From: Hyphomicrobium sp.
GTDB taxonomy: Bacteria > Pseudomonadota > Alphaproteobacteria > Rhizobiales > Hyphomicrobiaceae
DNA: 52,938 bases
Assembly (NCBI GenBank): GCA_002928955.1
Contig: PERT01000019.1
Location: 1 to 52,938 of the forward strand
Direction of reading: 5' to 3'
Part shown: one piece after another, positions 26,093 through 33,258 of the stretch
Layout: every line of letters starts with the position of its first letter
How positions within the stretch are numbered: the first letter of the stretch is position 1
Made by a program: the position numbers and the translations under genes
Notes under the pieces: model-generated
Databases searched by the model: none
What the model saw: only the letters and a program-made list of their open reading frames with translations
What the model was told of the DNA's origin: nothing

Positions 26093-26170
26093 TTAGTGTG
26101 GCGCTCAACGCGCCTTGATTGACGACCAGCTTGCCGCCCGCACAGGTCAATTAAGGCGCGACGCCACACG
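26093..26170. repeat. Hairpin element type B, copy 2, with extended outer stem
   Basis: The core has arms AGTGTGGCG and CGCCACAC outside and GCGCCTTGATTGAC and GTCAATTAAGGCGC inside. The flanking spacers also pair: CTAGCAAA with ATGGTT on the left (26076-26092) and AACCAT with TTTGCTAG on the right (26171-26189). The palindrome therefore extends over 26076-26189 (114 bases), ending in CTAG on both sides. Confidence 0.88.
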
Positions 26171-26185
26171 AGAACCATAGGTTTG

Positions 26186-26261
26186 CTAGTGTTCCTTAGG
26201 CGCCGGCATTTGATCTGGAGCGAGTTGCAACGGGATTCAAATGCCGGCGCCGGAACACTAG
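26186..26261. repeat. Hairpin element type D, copy 2
   Basis: This complete element has ends CTAGTGTTCC and GGAACACTAG and inner arms GGCGCCGGCATTTGA and TCAAATGCCGGCGCC. The left arm carries three extra bases (TTA). It is inverted relative to the partial copy at 1-54. It ends 68 bases before the xsc start codon and so would be in the xsc leader if sauD and xsc are cotranscribed. Confidence 0.9.
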
Positions 26262-26329
26262 AGCGATCCAATGGGCTTTTCGATACCAATACGCGTCGCC
26301 TGCCACGAATTCAAAAAAGGAACCGCCGC

Positions 26330-28108
26330 ATGCGCATGACCACCGAAGAAGCCTTCGTCAAAGTGCTGCAAATGCATGGCATCCAGCATGCCTTCGGTAT
26401 CATCGGCTCGGCCATGATGCCGATTTCGGATTTGTTCCCCAAGGCGGGTATCAAGTTCTGGGACTGCGCGCACGAGTGCTCGGCCGGCATGATCGCTGAC
26501 GGCTACACGCGTGCAACCGGCAAGATCAGCATGGCCATCGCCCAGAACGGCCCCGGCATCACCAACTTCGTGACGCCGATCAAGACCGCCTACTGGAACC
26601 ACACCCCGCTGTTGCTGGTCACGCCGCAGGCCGCCAATCGCACCATTGGCCAGGGTGGCTTCCAGGAAATGAAGCAGATGGCGCTGTTTGAGGATTGCGT
26701 CGCCTATCAGGAGGAGGTGCGCGATCCCTCGCGTATCGCCGAGGTCTTGAACCGTGTGATCGAGCGCGCGTGGCGCTTCTCGGCGCCGGCCCAGATCAAC
26801 GTGCCCCGCGACTACTGGACCCAGGTCGTCGATATCGAACTTCCGCAGCGCGTGCAGTTCGAACGGCCGGCTGGCGGCGACGACGCGACCACCGAAGCCG
26901 CTCGCCTGCTGTCGGGCGCCAAATTCCCCGTCATCCTGAATGGCGCGGGCGTCGTCATCGGCGGGGCTATCGATGTGAGCCGCAAGCTTGCCGAACGGCT
27001 CGATGCGCCAGTCTGCTGCGGTTATCAGCACAATGACGCCTTCCCCGGTTCGCATCCGCTCGCCTGCGGCCCGCTCGGCTACAATGGCTCGAAAGCGGCA
27101 ATGGAGTTGATCGCCAAGGCCGATGTGGTGCTCGCACTCGGCACGCGGCTCAACCCGTTTTCGACGCTGCCCGGCTACGGCATCGACTATTGGCCGAAAA
27201 ATGCCAAGATCATCCAAGTCGACATCAACCCGGATCGCATCGGACTCACCAAGAAAGTCTCTGTCGGCATCTGCGGCGACGCGAAGAAGGTGGCGGAAGG
27301 CATCCTCGCGCGCTTGACTTCGAGCGCGGGAGACGCCGGCCGCGCCGAGCGCAAGGCACTCATCCATCAGACCAAGTCGGCCTGGCGGCAGACGCTCGCC
27401 TCGATGGACCACGAGGATGACGACCCCGGGACCACGTGGAACGAGCGCGCGCGCAAGCGCGAACCCGAACGTATGTCGCCGCGCATGGCCTGGCGCGCGA
27501 TCCAGGATGCGCTGCCGCGGAATGCGATAATCTCGAGCGACATCGGCAACAACTGTGCCATCGGCAACGCCTACCCGAGCTTCGAAGAGGGCAGGAAATA
27601 CCTGGCGCCCGGCCTGTTCGGTCCGTGCGGCTACGGCTTTCCGTCGATTCTCGGCGCCAAGATCGGCCAGCCCGATGTGCCGTGTGTTGGCTTCGCGGGC
27701 GATGGCGCGTTCGGCATATCAATGAACGAGATGACGGCCTGCGGCCGCAACGATTGGCCCGGCATCACCATGGTCATCTTCCGGAACTACCAGTGGGGCG
27801 CCGAAAAGCGCAACACCACTCTATGGTACGGCGACAACTTCGTCGGCACGGAGCTCAATCTCGGTGTCGAGTACGCCAAGGTTGCCGAAGGCTGTGGTGT
27901 CAAGGGCGTGCAGGTCCGTTCGATGGAGCAGCTCACGTCCACACTCCGCTCGGCGATCGACGCGCAAATGACGAACAACGTAACGACCTTCATCGAGGTG
28001 GTGTTGAATCAGGAGTTGGGTGAGCCCTTCCGCCGCGACGCCATGAAAGCCCCTGTCGTCGTCGCCGGCATCGACCCTGCCGACATGCGGCCGCAGCAGC
28101 CAACGTAG
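26330..28108 (+). CDS. xsc: Sulfoacetaldehyde acetyltransferase (phosphate-dependent, ThDP)
   Basis: It converts sulfoacetaldehyde and phosphate to acetyl phosphate and sulfite, the desulfonation step shared by taurine, isethionate and sulfoacetate catabolism. The 592 residues start at ATG 26330 after AAGGAA; the longer frame upstream is within the hairpin array. The sequence is typical Xsc: TTEEAFVKVLQMHGI, AFGIIGSAMMPISDLFPKAG, AHECSAGMIADGYTRATGK with the catalytic-type Glu, QNGPGITNFVTPIKTAYW, and the ThDP/Mg segment GFAGDGAFGISMNE. The near-identity of these blocks to Xsc, rather than to acetolactate synthase, makes this assignment firm. Confidence 0.95.
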   Translation: MRMTTEEAFVKVLQMHGIQHAFGIIGSAMMPISDLFPKAGIKFWDCAHECSAGMIADGYTRATGKISMAIAQNGPGITNFVTPIKTAYWNHTPLLLVTPQAANRTIGQGGFQEMKQMALFEDCVAYQEEVRDPSRIAEVLNRVIERAWRFSAPAQINVPRDYWTQVVDIELPQRVQFERPAGGDDATTEAARLLSGAKFPVILNGAGVVIGGAIDVSRKLAERLDAPVCCGYQHNDAFPGSHPLACGPLGYNGSKAAMELIAKADVVLALGTRLNPFSTLPGYGIDYWPKNAKIIQVDINPDRIGLTKKVSVGICGDAKKVAEGILARLTSSAGDAGRAERKALIHQTKSAWRQTLASMDHEDDDPGTTWNERARKREPERMSPRMAWRAIQDALPRNAIISSDIGNNCAIGNAYPSFEEGRKYLAPGLFGPCGYGFPSILGAKIGQPDVPCVGFAGDGAFGISMNEMTACGRNDWPGITMVIFRNYQWGAEKRNTTLWYGDNFVGTELNLGVEYAKVAEGCGVKGVQVRSMEQLTSTLRSAIDAQMTNNVTTFIEVVLNQELGEPFRRDAMKAPVVVAGIDPADMRPQQPT

Positions 28109-28429
28109 GGGTTCGGGGTGATGCGCATGCCCCGACGGGAGCGGCCGTCATGCCCGGTCCCGGTTGTTTACGGGAAAGCACCCGAGCAACCCCTCGTCCC
28201 GTCCTTCACGGGGATGGGGTTAGGGTAAGAGGCAGCGACGACCGGTGAGGTGGGCAACGACGGCCCTCACGCCGTGCTGAAAGCAGGCCGCTGGTGTGAC
28301 CCCTCTCCCCATTGCAGCACCGGGCAATGGGGAAAGGGAGAACGTGCTCATCACTTCTCCCCGCGATGCGGGCCTTGGCGTTTCCAGGAGATCCGAGGAA
28401 TTTCGGTACCGTCAATCGCCGTGAACATC
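28109..28429. other. Intergenic region between convergent xsc and pta genes, with inverted repeats
   Basis: The 321 bases contain GC-rich inverted repeats: CCCCATTGC (28307-28315) with GCAATGGGG (28324-28332), within a CTCTCCCC/GGGGAAAGGGAG context, and a CCCGT/ACGGG hairpin near 28198-28212. They could terminate both converging genes and resemble dispersed CCCTCTCC-type palindromes. No gene is seen. Confidence 0.55.
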
Positions 28430-29362
28430 TCAAACCTTCTCGCGCTTTTCCCAGTTGCGCATGGCGGCGGCGAGCGCGGCCGAGGCCAATCGCGCGGCTG
28501 CCGGATCGGAGCGGCTCGTCAGCAGGATCGGCACCTTCGCGCCGAGCACCACGCCACCCATGCACGCGCCCATGTACTGGGTCATCATTTTCATCAGCGC
28601 ATTGCCGACGACGATCTCGGGCATGATGAGGATATCGGCCGCGCCTGCCACCCGCGAGACCACGCCTTTCACCTTCACCGCTTCCGGCGAGACGCAGAGG
28701 TCGAACGCCAGAGGACCGTCGACGTCGGCGTCTTGAACGGCATCCTTGGCCCACTTGGTGAGTTCGACCGCCTCGGTCGTCGACGGGATCTTGGGCGAAA
28801 GCACCTCGGTTGCCGACAGCAGCGCGACCTTGGGTCGTGCGTTGCCGAGTGCGTGGGCGAGCGCAATCGCGTTGGCAATGATGACCTTTTTCAGCTCTAC
28901 GTCGGGGGCTGGATTGAGTGCGCCGTCGGTGATGATCAGCGAGCCTGCGCGCCCCGGCACGGTCAGGTGCGAGATGTGCGTGAGCGGTTGGCCAACGCGC
29001 AAGCCGGCTTCCTTGTTGAGCACTGCCTTCATGAACACGTCGGTGTGGAGGTGTCCTTTCATCAGTGCTTCCGCGCGGCCGCGACCGGTGGCCAAGGCGC
29101 CAGCCTGGGCCGCTGCCTCCTCGCCATCTGCCTCGATCACCTCGAAGGTCGCGATGTCCCAGCCGATTCGTTCCGCCACTCGCCGCATCTCGGAAAGATT
29201 GCCAACCAGCACCGGCTCGATGATGCCGGCAACGGTCGCATCACGTGCGCTTTCCAGCACCACGTCGTTGACGGCGTTGACAACCATCGTGCGCACGGGT
29301 TTTGAGCCGCGAGCCGCCGCCAGCAGCGGTTGCGGGCATTCGAATATCTGGCCTCCGAGCAT
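28430..29362 (-). CDS. Phosphate acetyl/butyryltransferase family enzyme
   Basis: It is predicted to convert acetyl phosphate from Xsc to acetyl-CoA. The 310 residues start at ATG 29362, which has GGGAGGGG eight bases upstream; the longer frame to 29446 crosses a hairpin. It has the Pta/Ptb fold signatures ALMKGHLHTDVFMKAVLNKEAGLR, SHLTVPGRAGSLIITDGALNP and PEIVVGNALMKMMTQYMGA. It is closer to short phosphotransacylases than to long Pta. Pta genes commonly neighbour xsc, but here the gene is convergent, so it has its own promoter. Confidence 0.85.
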   Translation of the reverse strand: MLGGQIFECPQPLLAAARGSKPVRTMVVNAVNDVVLESARDATVAGIIEPVLVGNLSEMRRVAERIGWDIATFEVIEADGEEAAAQAGALATGRGRAEALMKGHLHTDVFMKAVLNKEAGLRVGQPLTHISHLTVPGRAGSLIITDGALNPAPDVELKKVIIANAIALAHALGNARPKVALLSATEVLSPKIPSTTEAVELTKWAKDAVQDADVDGPLAFDLCVSPEAVKVKGVVSRVAGAADILIMPEIVVGNALMKMMTQYMGACMGGVVLGAKVPILLTSRSDPAAARLASAALAAAMRNWEKREKV

Positions 29363-29396
29363 TTTCGTCCCCTCCCGATTTTCAGTCTTTTGCAGC

Positions 29397-29470
29397 CTAG
29401 ACCGTATGTCCTTCCTCGAATACCCATCGAGGGTTAGCTGCCTCATTCGAGGAAGGACATACGGTCTGGT
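29397..29470. repeat. Large palindromic hairpin (type E) upstream of the phosphotransacylase gene
   Basis: A perfect 23-bp inverted repeat (29399-29421 with 29445-29467) surrounds a 23-base loop, with termini CTAGACC and GGTCTGG. The left terminus is CTAG, as in the A-D hairpins; the right has one mismatch. It begins 34 bases upstream of the ATG and so may lie in the 5' leader or promoter of the minus-strand gene. Confidence 0.92.
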
Positions 29471-29482
29471 TTCCTACACTCC

Positions 29483-29562
29483 ATGGCCGTGCTCGACACG
29501 GTCATCCAGTCCTGCTGCCGGAACCGCCCCAAATGATGGATGGCCGGATCGAGCCCGGCCAT
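29483..29562. repeat. Two ATGGCC-type small palindromes
   Basis: One has arms ATGGCCGTG (29483-29491) and CACGGTCAT (29497-29505). The other has ATGGCCGG (29540-29547) and CCGGCCAT (29555-29562). Both fit the short dispersed palindromes common in intergenic DNA of alphaproteobacteria. Together with hairpin E they make this gap repeat-rich. Confidence 0.65.
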
Positions 29563-29973
29563 GACGTGGGGTTGGGGAGGCTCGGTCCAAATCCTCGGCT
29601 TCGAAGTTCTGATTACTGTTACCCGGCCTGTCCGCTAACTGGGTTGCGATCAACCGGCAATTCGACCTTCAGGCTTATCGCGTTCGTTCTCATGTCGCGG
29701 CGTCACATGCGGATGGTGCCGATCCTGAGCGAAACGGCAAGAACCCGCCTCTCCCGCCGCGACGGCAGAGGGAAACCGTGTCGGCCTCGGGCGACGGAGC
29801 GACAATTGATGATTGCGCATGCCGCCGAATGCGCAACTGAGCCGCACATCCATGGCACGGCCCGGCCGGGAATGCGACTTCGAACAAATTGATCTCGATC
29901 AAAGATGCTCTCGCGACGGCCCCATAGGTTGCGCCATTGCCTTCAGATCAGGCGTCTCGATCGGAGTAGTGCC
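29563..29973. other. Intergenic region before the DUF6455 gene
   Basis: These 411 bases contain open frames in both orientations but none with a recognisable domain or a good ribosome-binding site. I see no further repeat. Confidence 0.4.
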
Positions 29974-30261
29974 ATGGACAATCCCCGCAATCCCGAAGCG
30001 AAGGAACTGGTAATAAAGCGGCTTGCGTGCGCGGACCTCGATCCGGGCTTCGTGCGGGCGGCCCAACCGGAACTCTTCGCCGAGTTGGTCGACACCTGCA
30101 GCGATTGCCAGTGCGGGGATCGTTGCCAATCGGATTTCGCGGAGCCCGACGCAGGCGAGAAGGTCGCGGCTTACTGCCCAAACACGCGGCGGGTGGACGA
30201 ATTGTTGGTCGCAAAGCCGGATTCGTTCGGGCCGGTCCAAAAATGGCGCGGAGCGGTCTGA
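29974..30261 (+). CDS. Small cysteine-rich DUF6455-like protein
   Basis: It encodes 95 residues from ATG 29974, with CGGAG seven bases upstream. The centre carries a cysteine cluster, CSDCQCGDRCQSD, and a later CPNTRRVDEL. The arrangement suggests metal or Fe-S binding in a small cytosolic protein. The family resemblance (DUF6455) is from memory and the function is unknown. It lies between the sulfonate genes and the sox region, but no link is proven. Confidence 0.65.
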   Translation: MDNPRNPEAKELVIKRLACADLDPGFVRAAQPELFAELVDTCSDCQCGDRCQSDFAEPDAGEKVAAYCPNTRRVDELLVAKPDSFGPVQKWRGAV

Positions 30262-30284
30262 CAAGCGCCCCGGCCCTGCATCAC

Positions 30285-30560
30285 CAGCCTGAATGCCGCG
30301 TCCTTGCGTTCGACGCGGCCGAAGCCGGGCCAGGGCAGGGCAGGGCAGGTGGTATCCGACGAGCGCGATCTTGTCGGCGGCCAGCATGTCCAGCGTCCGG
30401 CCGCGGGCGGCGACAGCCTTGTCCCGGTCGTCGTCCGGTCCCCAGGGCCAATCGGGCTTGGCGAACGACACGACCGGGCTGCTCAGCACGTCACCGCCGA
30501 TCCAAAGCTGCCCCGACCCTGATTTCATTTCAGCATGGGCGTTCGTCCTTTGGCTTTCCG
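30285..30560 (-). pseudogene. Remnant of an MBL-fold metallo-hydrolase, frameshifted
   Basis: On the minus strand the residues SGSGQLWIGGDVLSSP, FAKPDWPWGPDDDRDKAVAA and TLDMLAADKIALVGYHLP match the C-terminal third of metallo-beta-lactamase-fold hydrolases. Right after GYHLP a pentanucleotide is repeated (30331-30349, CAGGG units). Removing ten bases restores the expected family ending WPGFGRVERKDAAF in another frame. The N-terminal two thirds, including the HxHxDH metal site, are absent. Confidence 0.7.
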
Positions 30561-30586
30561 GTCGCCCCGCCGGTCATGGATCGGCT

Positions 30587-31864
30587 TCAGCTGAAGATGT
30601 CGGCGGTGATGCCCGAGTACCAGCCCATGTTCTCGATTTGGGTCTGCTTGCGGATGTCGGCACTTTCGCCGGGTTTCGACACGAAGCCTTCGACCTCGGC
30701 GATCTTGCCGTCCTTGGCCTCATAGCGGCCGCCGATCTTGATGGTGTAATCAGCGTCGACCATGCTCCAGCACGTATTCGCGTACCGGGCCGGGAAGGTC
30801 TGCGCCTTGGCCAGTTCGCCCCGCACCATCATCGCGGCCACCTTGGCCTGGCTGTTCGCCGAGAACGCCGATTTCGGCATCGCGCCCGCGATCGTTGCGT
30901 CACCCAGGATGTAGATGTTGGCGTCCATCGCCGACTTCATACTGTCGGCCATGATCGGGCAGTAGCCCGTCTCATTGGCAAGGCCCGCGTCGGTGACGAT
31001 CGCCGCCGCCTTCTGAGCCGGTATCACATTGACGAGGGCCGCCTTGTAGGTTTCGAAGCCCGTCACCACCGTGTTCGACTTCGGATCGACCGACTTGACG
31101 CTTTCGTAGATCGACCTGGTGATCCACTCGATCATGCCTGGATATTGTCTGTCCCAGCCCTCCTGGAACACAGCCTGCTTGGAGAACTTGTCCTTGGGAT
31201 CGAGGATGATGATCTTGCACTTCGATTTGCCGGCTTTTTTCAGGACGTGCGCCATCATCGACACGCGCTCGTAGGGTCCTGGCGGGCAGCGGTAGGGAAC
31301 CGGCGGCGCCAGCATCACGATCACGCCGCCATCCGGCACGGCGTCCAGCCTGGCCTTCAAAAGCGAGGTCTGAGGCCCAGCCTTCCAGGCATGCGGCATC
31401 GCCTCCTCGTGCTCGCGGCCCCAGCCCGGCACGCTGTCGTACTTGAGGTCGATCCCCGGCGAGACCACCAGCCGGTCATAGGCGAGCTTAGTGCCGTCGG
31501 CGAGCGACACCTCGCGCTTGTCGCGGTCGATGGATTTGGCCATCTGGTGGTTCATCGTGATGCCGTAGCCGGACGCCAGCTTGTCATAGGTGTGGGTGAT
31601 GCTGTCGAGCGGCCTGATGCCGCCGAGCACGAGGTTGGAATGGAAGCAGGTGACGAACTGCTTCGCTGGCTCGACCAGCGTCACATCGATGGCCGACGCG
31701 CTGTCCTTGGCGATGTATTTGGCGGCCGTTGCGCCACCTGGACCACCGCCGATCACCACCACCTTGGCCTTGGCCTGGGCGAGAGCCGGCATCGGCAATT
31801 TGGTCATGATTGCGGTCGCAGCGGCACTTGCGGCGATTGTTCCGAATGTCCGGCGGGTGATCAT
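30587..31864 (-). CDS. fccB: Flavocytochrome c sulfide dehydrogenase flavoprotein subunit
   Basis: This FAD subunit oxidises sulfide (or polysulfide) in the periplasm and passes electrons to a c-type cytochrome; the same family is called SoxF in sox clusters. It is 425 residues from ATG 31864, with AGGGAG nine bases upstream. The Tat-type signal MITRRTFGTIAASAAA precedes VVVIGGGPGGATAAKYI, the FAD-binding fold. Redox-cysteine candidates lie in TCFHSNLVLGG and GYCPIMADS, consistent with family disulfides, and ILGDATIAGAMPKSAFSANSQ is the second FAD contact. It follows the cytochrome gene by 58 bases. Confidence 0.88.
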   Translation of the reverse strand: MITRRTFGTIAASAAATAIMTKLPMPALAQAKAKVVVIGGGPGGATAAKYIAKDSASAIDVTLVEPAKQFVTCFHSNLVLGGIRPLDSITHTYDKLASGYGITMNHQMAKSIDRDKREVSLADGTKLAYDRLVVSPGIDLKYDSVPGWGREHEEAMPHAWKAGPQTSLLKARLDAVPDGGVIVMLAPPVPYRCPPGPYERVSMMAHVLKKAGKSKCKIIILDPKDKFSKQAVFQEGWDRQYPGMIEWITRSIYESVKSVDPKSNTVVTGFETYKAALVNVIPAQKAAAIVTDAGLANETGYCPIMADSMKSAMDANIYILGDATIAGAMPKSAFSANSQAKVAAMMVRGELAKAQTFPARYANTCWSMVDADYTIKIGGRYEAKDGKIAEVEGFVSKPGESADIRKQTQIENMGWYSGITADIFS

Positions 31865-31922
31865 CGTGCAGTCTCCCTGTTGTCGATGACCCTGATTTAC
31901 CTCGCTCGTCCCCACCTTGTCA

Positions 31923-32318
31923 TCAACATGGCTTGCCCGCCGCGGCCGCGCCAGACTGCTGCTCGCATGACTGCCCTTGGGGCACGCGACGGAGCGCCGC
32001 ATAGTAGGCAGCCAGAGCCTCCATCTCATCGTTACTGAGCCGCCCGGCCGCGCTTTGCATGATCGGGTTCGAGCGCTCCTTGTTCCTGTACGACTTGAGC
32101 ACCGAGACGAACTGGTCGGCAGGCCATCCGACGATCGAGGGGATGCCCACATCCTGGCCGTCGGTACGATGACACGTCACGCATTCCGACGAAAGATATT
32201 GCCCGAAAGCTGCATCCGCCGCGACCACCCTACCCGGCACCGCGGTCAGGGCGATCGACACCGCGCACAGCACCTTCGTCAGCGCCCGCGTCCTCGACCA
32301 CATGTTCCGCTGACCCAT
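31923..32318 (-). CDS. Monohaem cytochrome c, partner of the flavoprotein (FccA/SoxE type)
   Basis: This 131-residue periplasmic protein has a signal peptide (residues 1 to about 34) and one haem-binding motif, CVTCH, near residue 46. A methionine suitable as axial ligand occurs in NPIMQSAAGRLSN, the class I pattern. The C-terminus has two additional cysteines. It precedes fccB in the same operon and probably accepts its electrons. Two in-frame ATGs (residues 1 and 6) are possible starts. Confidence 0.85.
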   Translation of the reverse strand: MGQRNMWSRTRALTKVLCAVSIALTAVPGRVVAADAAFGQYLSSECVTCHRTDGQDVGIPSIVGWPADQFVSVLKSYRNKERSNPIMQSAAGRLSNDEMEALAAYYAALRRVPQGQSCEQQSGAAAAGKPC

Positions 32319-32589
32319 CCGGTTCCTCGTAGCCTCGTCACAGCGTCCTCGTCACAGCTTCCTCCTCACTCCCCCCTGCCACTTGCGGAGAGGGGTCGAG
32401 GGTTGGGGAGTGTATCAGCGCGACCTTTCTCGACATCGCCTATCGCGCGCCCCACCCGGCGTTTCACGCCACGCTCCACGCCAGGGCGAGGGTGCAGGCG
32501 CGGCGACGCTATTTGCGTAACCGACGAACCGATACTGGATACCAGTCTCAACTATCGAACCGCTGCGTCAATCCATGATCGTATTATAA
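32319..32589. other. Intergenic gap within the sox region, with an inverted repeat
   Basis: The 271 bases between soxD and the cytochrome gene hold an inverted repeat (CACTCCCC at 32367-32374 with GGGGAGTG at 32405-32412) and a CGGAGAGGGG stretch like the repeats at 28300. It may end the soxD transcript and separate the flavocytochrome pair. Confidence 0.5.
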
Positions 32590-33258
32590 TCATTCCACTT
32601 TCGGGCTCTTTTTGCGATCCGGCGTTACATCGAGCATACGAGCGTGGTTCAGCACCTTCACGTCCACCTTGCAATCCTTCATGCACACGTCCTTCTGCCA
32701 GAACTGCTTCTCGCTGGTTTCGCGGTCGTCATCATAGAATCCACCAGAGTTCGGCAGTTTGATGGACGCGAAATTCTTCTGGTTGAGTTCGAAGCCCGTG
32801 TCCTTCACCACCTCGTTGAGATAGAGGAGATAGGCGACCAGCGCGTAGATCTCGTCAGGTTTCAGAGACTGCGCGTTGCCGTAGGGCATGGCCCGGCGCA
32901 CGTAGTCGTAGATCGTCGACGGCGCTGGCCAGAACGACCCGATCGTCTTGTCCGGCCGGTCGTGCGTCAGGCTGCCTAGACCGCCCGCCAACACCGGCCA
33001 GCGGTCGACGCCCTGGCCAAACTCGCCGTGGCAGGCCGCGCACTGCTCGATGAAGATGCTCTCGCCCTGGGCTACGGTTCCCTTGCCCGGAGGCAGGCCC
33101 TGTCCATCCGGCCTGACGTCGATGTCCCAGCCCGCGATTTCTTGCGGCGAAGCTTCGCGGCCGAGGCCGAGCTTGCCGGCAACTGCAACGGACACCAGGC
33201 TGACGACCGCAGAACCGGCCACGAGTGCGCCCGTGAAGGTCTTACGAAATTTCGACAT
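32590..33258 (-). CDS. soxD: SoxD cytochrome subunit of sulfur dehydrogenase, short monohaem form
   Basis: SoxD is the electron-accepting cytochrome partner of SoxC. It is assigned 222 residues from ATG 33258 (GGGAGACGGAGA upstream), overlapping soxC by 17 bases. There is a signal anchor, then GWDIDVRPDGQGLPPGKGTVAQG and one haem motif, CAACH, with MPYGNAQSL as the likely Met ligand region. The SoxD of Paracoccus has about 380 residues and two haems. This protein lacks the extra haem domain, although the ends of the gene look intact. A conserved C-terminal MLDVTPDRK is present. Confidence 0.85.
   Translation of the reverse strand: MSKFRKTFTGALVAGSAVVSLVSVAVAGKLGLGREASPQEIAGWDIDVRPDGQGLPPGKGTVAQGESIFIEQCAACHGEFGQGVDRWPVLAGGLGSLTHDRPDKTIGSFWPAPSTIYDYVRRAMPYGNAQSLKPDEIYALVAYLLYLNEVVKDTGFELNQKNFASIKLPNSGGFYDDDRETSEKQFWQKDVCMKDCKVDVKVLNHARMLDVTPDRKKSPKVE

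Noticed and set aside
26330-28108. Acetolactate synthase (ilvB)
   Set aside because: The sequence blocks are those of Xsc throughout, and no ilvH follows.
30293-32038. A 581-residue open frame on the plus strand
   Set aside because: It lies antisense over fccB and the cytochrome gene, has no domain, and is a GC-rich shadow of the real genes.
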